From contig NZ_AVBI01000019.1 of assembly GCF_000498475.1 (NCBI RefSeq), positions 558,001 through 622,000 on the forward strand: a stretch of DNA of 64,000 nucleotides, in the 5' to 3' direction. A program made the position numbers and the translations under genes. Below, piece by piece: positions 61,316-64,000 of the stretch; the first letter of the stretch is position 1; the number at the start of each line of letters is the position of its first letter. The notes below the pieces were generated by a model. It made no database searches. It was not told where the DNA came from and saw nothing but the letters and a program-made list of their open reading frames with translations. The stretch comes from Flavobacterium cauense R2A-7 (lineage in GTDB: Bacteria; Bacteroidota; Bacteroidia; Flavobacteriales; Flavobacteriaceae).

Positions 61316-63187
61316 ATGAAAAAGAAAATTGAAATTCTATCGCCTGCAAAAGACTTACTTACAGGTATAGCGGCAATAAATGCTGGTGCAGATGCAGTTT
61401 ATATTGGTGCTCCTCAATTTGGTGCGCGTTCCAATGCAAACAATTCTATTGAAGATGTTGCAGCCTTAGTGGAATATGCTCATTTGTATAATGTGCAGGT
61501 TTTTGTAGTTATCAATACCATTTTATACGATAACGAACTGGAAACGTGTCGTCAATTAATCTGGAAATTGTATGACATTGGTGTAGATGCTTTAATCATT
61601 CAGGACATGGCAATTATGGAAATGGAGCTACCTCCTATCGTATTGCATGCCAGCACACAAGCCAACAATCGTGATGCCGATAAAATCAAATTCTTAGCAG
61701 ATGCCGGAATTAAAAGAGTGGTTTTGGCCCGTGAATTAAACTTACATCAAATTAAAGAAATCAGCGAAGCTACCGATGTGGAATTGGAATTCTTCGTTAC
61801 AGGGGCTTTATGTGTATCGTTCAGCGGAAATTGTTATATGAGTGTAGCAAACGGAGAACGTTCCGCAAATCGTGGTTCTTGTGCACAAAACTGTCGTTTA
61901 CCCTATAACTTGATTGACGGTCACGGCGAGACTTTAATTAAAAACAGTCACTTACTTTCGATTAAAGATTTCGATGTTTCAGATCAAATTCCAAATTTAG
62001 TGGAAGCCGGAATTGTTTCTTTCAAAATTGAAGGTCGTTTAAAAGATATCGTTTACGTAAAAAACAACGTTTCCTATTTACGGCAGAAATTAGATGCTTT
62101 CTTAAGTGAAAACAGCGACAAATACACCAAAGCTTCTTCAGGAACGTGTACGTATTCTTTCGATTCCGCTTTAGACAGAACTTTTAATCGTGGTTATACC
62201 GATTATTTCGTTAACGAAAGACATCAGTCGATTGGTTCTTGGGAAAGTCCGAAATCGAAAGGACAATACATCGGAAAACTAATCAGAACGGTTGGAAACT
62301 CTTATGAAATTGAAAACGGGCATTTCTTAAATAATGGTGACGGATTGTGTTTCATTAACGAAAATAATGAAGCGGAAGGAATTTACGTGAACAAAGTAGA
62401 AAACGGAATCGTCTATCCAAACGTATTGAAAGAAATCAAAGAAGGGACTTTCATTTACAGAAATAACGATGCTGCTTTCATTAAATTAGTAGAAAGAGAA
62501 GATAGTGCAGTTCGAAAAATCAGTACGACTTTAGTATTGAAAGAGAACGAAACCGGTTTTGAGTTAATCGCAACCGATGAAGACGGAAATGTAAGTATGG
62601 CGACTTTGGTTCATCCGAAAGAACGAACTAAAAACAACGAATCCATTGCGGAAAATTTCAAAGTAAATTTAGCAAAAACAGGATTTACACCTTATAAGGC
62701 GGATGAAATTACGATTGAGTTTTCAGAAAATTGGTTCCTTCCTATTTCAAAAATCAATGAAATGCGACGAACAGTTTACGAACAATTATCGGAAATTCGT
62801 TTGAAAAATTATGTTCGAAAAGAACACCAAATGGTAAAAACATCGCATCCTTATCCGGAAACCAAACTGGATTTCATGTACAATGTGGCGAATAAAACGG
62901 CTCGTAAATTCTACGAACGTCACGGCGTAACCGAAATCGAAAAAGCCTTTGAATTGCAATGGGACCCCGGAAAATCGCGTGTAATGACTACCAAATATTG
63001 TATCAAATACGAATTAGAACGTTGTCCGAAATACCATCGTGAAAACATGGACAAAAAACTAAAAGAGCCATTAGTATTAAAACAAGGCGAATTGGAATAC
63101 AAACTAAAATTCAATTGCAAACCTTGCGAAATGGAAATTTGGGAAAAAGATGCCGAATTTGAAATCGAAGACGACCATATTCATTAA
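61316..63187 (+). CDS. U32 family peptidase-like protein (RlhA/TrhP type)
   Basis: 623 residues from ATG 61316 (MKKKIEILSPAKDL). U32 signature: ELEFFVTGALCVSFSGNCYM and NRGSCAQNCRLPYNL. The C-terminal ~330 residues include a DUF3656-like part and CxnC-type Cys (MTTKYCIKYELERCPKY, FNCKPCEMEI), which may hold an iron-sulfur cluster. Length and extra domain resemble E. coli RlhA (YdcP), which hydroxylates C2501 of 23S rRNA, more than TrhP. Prephenate-dependent RNA hydroxylation is the likely role; the exact RNA is uncertain. Confidence 0.85.
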   Translation: MKKKIEILSPAKDLLTGIAAINAGADAVYIGAPQFGARSNANNSIEDVAALVEYAHLYNVQVFVVINTILYDNELETCRQLIWKLYDIGVDALIIQDMAIMEMELPPIVLHASTQANNRDADKIKFLADAGIKRVVLARELNLHQIKEISEATDVELEFFVTGALCVSFSGNCYMSVANGERSANRGSCAQNCRLPYNLIDGHGETLIKNSHLLSIKDFDVSDQIPNLVEAGIVSFKIEGRLKDIVYVKNNVSYLRQKLDAFLSENSDKYTKASSGTCTYSFDSALDRTFNRGYTDYFVNERHQSIGSWESPKSKGQYIGKLIRTVGNSYEIENGHFLNNGDGLCFINENNEAEGIYVNKVENGIVYPNVLKEIKEGTFIYRNNDAAFIKLVEREDSAVRKISTTLVLKENETGFELIATDEDGNVSMATLVHPKERTKNNESIAENFKVNLAKTGFTPYKADEITIEFSENWFLPISKINEMRRTVYEQLSEIRLKNYVRKEHQMVKTSHPYPETKLDFMYNVANKTARKFYERHGVTEIEKAFELQWDPGKSRVMTTKYCIKYELERCPKYHRENMDKKLKEPLVLKQGELEYKLKFNCKPCEMEIWEKDAEFEIEDDHIH

Positions 63188-63274
63188 AAGCAAAATAATG
63201 AAGGAAAGAAAAGTAATCTTCGCGAAAACACCCGCAACGATACCAATAATTTCCAATCCTAAATTATCAAACTC

Positions 63275-63309
63275 AAAAAGACCTTCTTACACAAGAGGGT
63301 CTTTTTTTA
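63275..63309 (+). terminator. Terminator after the U32 gene
   Basis: AAAGACCTTCTT and AAGAGGGTCTTT, 12-bp stem with one wobble pair, 4-base loop, then seven T. Confidence 0.9.
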
Positions 63310-63334
63310 TACCTTTGCAGCAAATAAATACTTT

Positions 63335-63475
63335 ATGTTCAAAATAATAGCCAAGATAAACAAACTGATTTTGCCCAGTTTCACCAAACAACGTTTGGAT
63401 TTAACGAAAGCCAAAAACTGGCAGAAAGCCATTATTGCCTGGCGTTATTATGTTACCACACGGGCGTTGGATTAA
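63335..63475 (+). CDS. Small conserved-looking protein, 46 aa
   Basis: ATG at 63335, stop at 63475: starts MFKIIAKINKLILPSFTKQR and ends AIIAWRYYVTTRALD. Basic, amphipathic helical. I have the impression that very similar short proteins (KxNKxxLPSxTKxxLDxxKA...WRxYVTxRxL) recur in Flavobacteriaceae, often missed or given doubtful names. The frame is clean and fills the space between the terminator and the apt stop, with a 4-base convergent overlap. Confidence 0.7.
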   Translation: MFKIIAKINKLILPSFTKQRLDLTKAKNWQKAIIAWRYYVTTRALD

Positions 63476-63984
63476 AACGTCATGGCGGCAAAAATTTCTT
63501 CCTTACCTAATTTTTCCCTACCGTTTAAAAACGACAATTCCATCAGGAAATTAAGCTGTACAATTTCGCCTCCCAAACGTTCCACCAATTCACATACGGC
63601 TTTTGCGGTTCCACCGGTGGCCAGAACATCATCGTGAATCAATACTTTATCACCTTTTTTTATCGCATCAGTATGGATTTCAAGAGTATCTTTCCCGTAT
63701 TCCAAATCGTAGGAAGCGGAAATCGTATCGTAAGGTAATTTTTTAGGCTTCCGAACCGGAATAAAACCTGCATTCAATCGGTCGGCCAAAAGGATTGCGA
63801 AAAAGAAACCTCTGCTTTCCACGCCAACTACCTTGTCTATTTTCTTATCTTTTAAAGTACTGAGCAATAAATTCAGACATTCTTCACGTCCATTCGGACT
63901 TGCCAAAAGCGGAGTTATGTCTTTAAATAAAATTCCTTCTTGCGGAAAACCCTGAATATCACGTATGTATTGTTCTAACGACAT
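63472..63984 (-). CDS. apt: Adenine phosphoribosyltransferase
   Basis: 170 residues, the usual length. The PRPP-binding motif is VLIHDDVLATGGTAKAV; the N-terminal FPQEGILFKDITPLL and VVGVESRGFFFA are characteristic of Apt. It salvages adenine to AMP with PRPP. The start codon is 16 bases from the window edge, so the promoter is outside. Convergent with the 46-residue gene. Confidence 0.95.
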   Translation of the reverse strand: MSLEQYIRDIQGFPQEGILFKDITPLLASPNGREECLNLLLSTLKDKKIDKVVGVESRGFFFAILLADRLNAGFIPVRKPKKLPYDTISASYDLEYGKDTLEIHTDAIKKGDKVLIHDDVLATGGTAKAVCELVERLGGEIVQLNFLMELSFLNGREKLGKEEIFAAMTF

Positions 63985-64000
63985 TTTTTTTAATTTTTAT

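Noticed and set aside
63150..63347. 65-codon plus-strand ORF at the end of the U32 gene
   Set aside because: It overlaps the U32 coding end and reads through the terminator at 63275-63309.

Overview
The window looks like chromosome of a member of the Flavobacteriaceae, most likely Flavobacterium. The DNA is AT-rich. Several genes have the Bacteroidetes -7 box TAnnTTTG, and that upstream of purL also has a TTTG -33 box. Recognisable proteins belong to families typical of the group: BshB1, DUF4920, DUF3667, a LETM1-related biofilm-associated protein, and a BlaI/M56 pair.

Left part (1-17.7 kb) reads as an accessory island. Every convincing gene is on the minus strand, and most of the small ones have no recognisable function: an ADP-ribosylglycohydrolase, a GNAT enzyme, a GIY-YIG protein, an HTH-like protein, a frameshifted exported protein and others. 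Its core is a three-gene set. An Eco57I-class adenine methylase is followed after one base by an AlbA/Schlafen-type ATP-binding protein, and then by a fusion of a PLD nuclease domain with an SNF2-like helicase. This is a candidate DNA-modification/defence system. Upstream of it lies about 1.28 kb without a convincing gene, rich in repeats: a 23-bp inverted repeat, a long hairpin, and an 11-bp-period array of GGTACGTG units ending in a perfect 22-bp inverted repeat. A tyrosine recombinase and a tRNA-His gene follow; the tRNA 3' end abuts the recombinase gene and its acceptor stem carries two mismatches. That is the layout of an element integrated at a tRNA gene. The other end of the element was not found in the window.

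Right part (19-64 kb) is ordinary chromosome with visibly higher GC in coding DNA. It holds bacillithiol (bshB1) and menaquinone-type (isochorismate synthase, hotdog thioesterase) genes; two lipoproteins; purL, which carries an in-frame copy of a dispersed repeat; a DUF3667 protein; a TPR hybrid histidine kinase; and a CX5R phosphatase next to an LTA-synthase-like phosphotransferase. A fatty-acid module follows (acyl-CoA ligase, MarR regulator, FadJ/FadN-like protein, thiolase, acyl-CoA dehydrogenase), with one near-identical operator-like motif upstream of both the ligase and the marR genes. Next come sodC, a YdeI-like protein, a LETM1-related protein, a carbonic anhydrase/SulP pair, divergent dps/oxyR, two tandem small paralogues, mnmD, a haem lipoprotein with DUF4920, ilvE, a MazG-like enzyme, tcdA, tatD, an MFS transporter, a blaI/M56 operon with a double operator over its promoter, a U32 protein, a 46-residue conserved-looking small gene and apt.

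The best candidates for something undescribed are the methylase-AlbA-PLD/helicase set with its repeat-rich upstream region, the phased GGTACGTG array, the repeat insertion in purL, and the structured leader of the blaI operon. All calls rest on reading the sequence; no database was searched.
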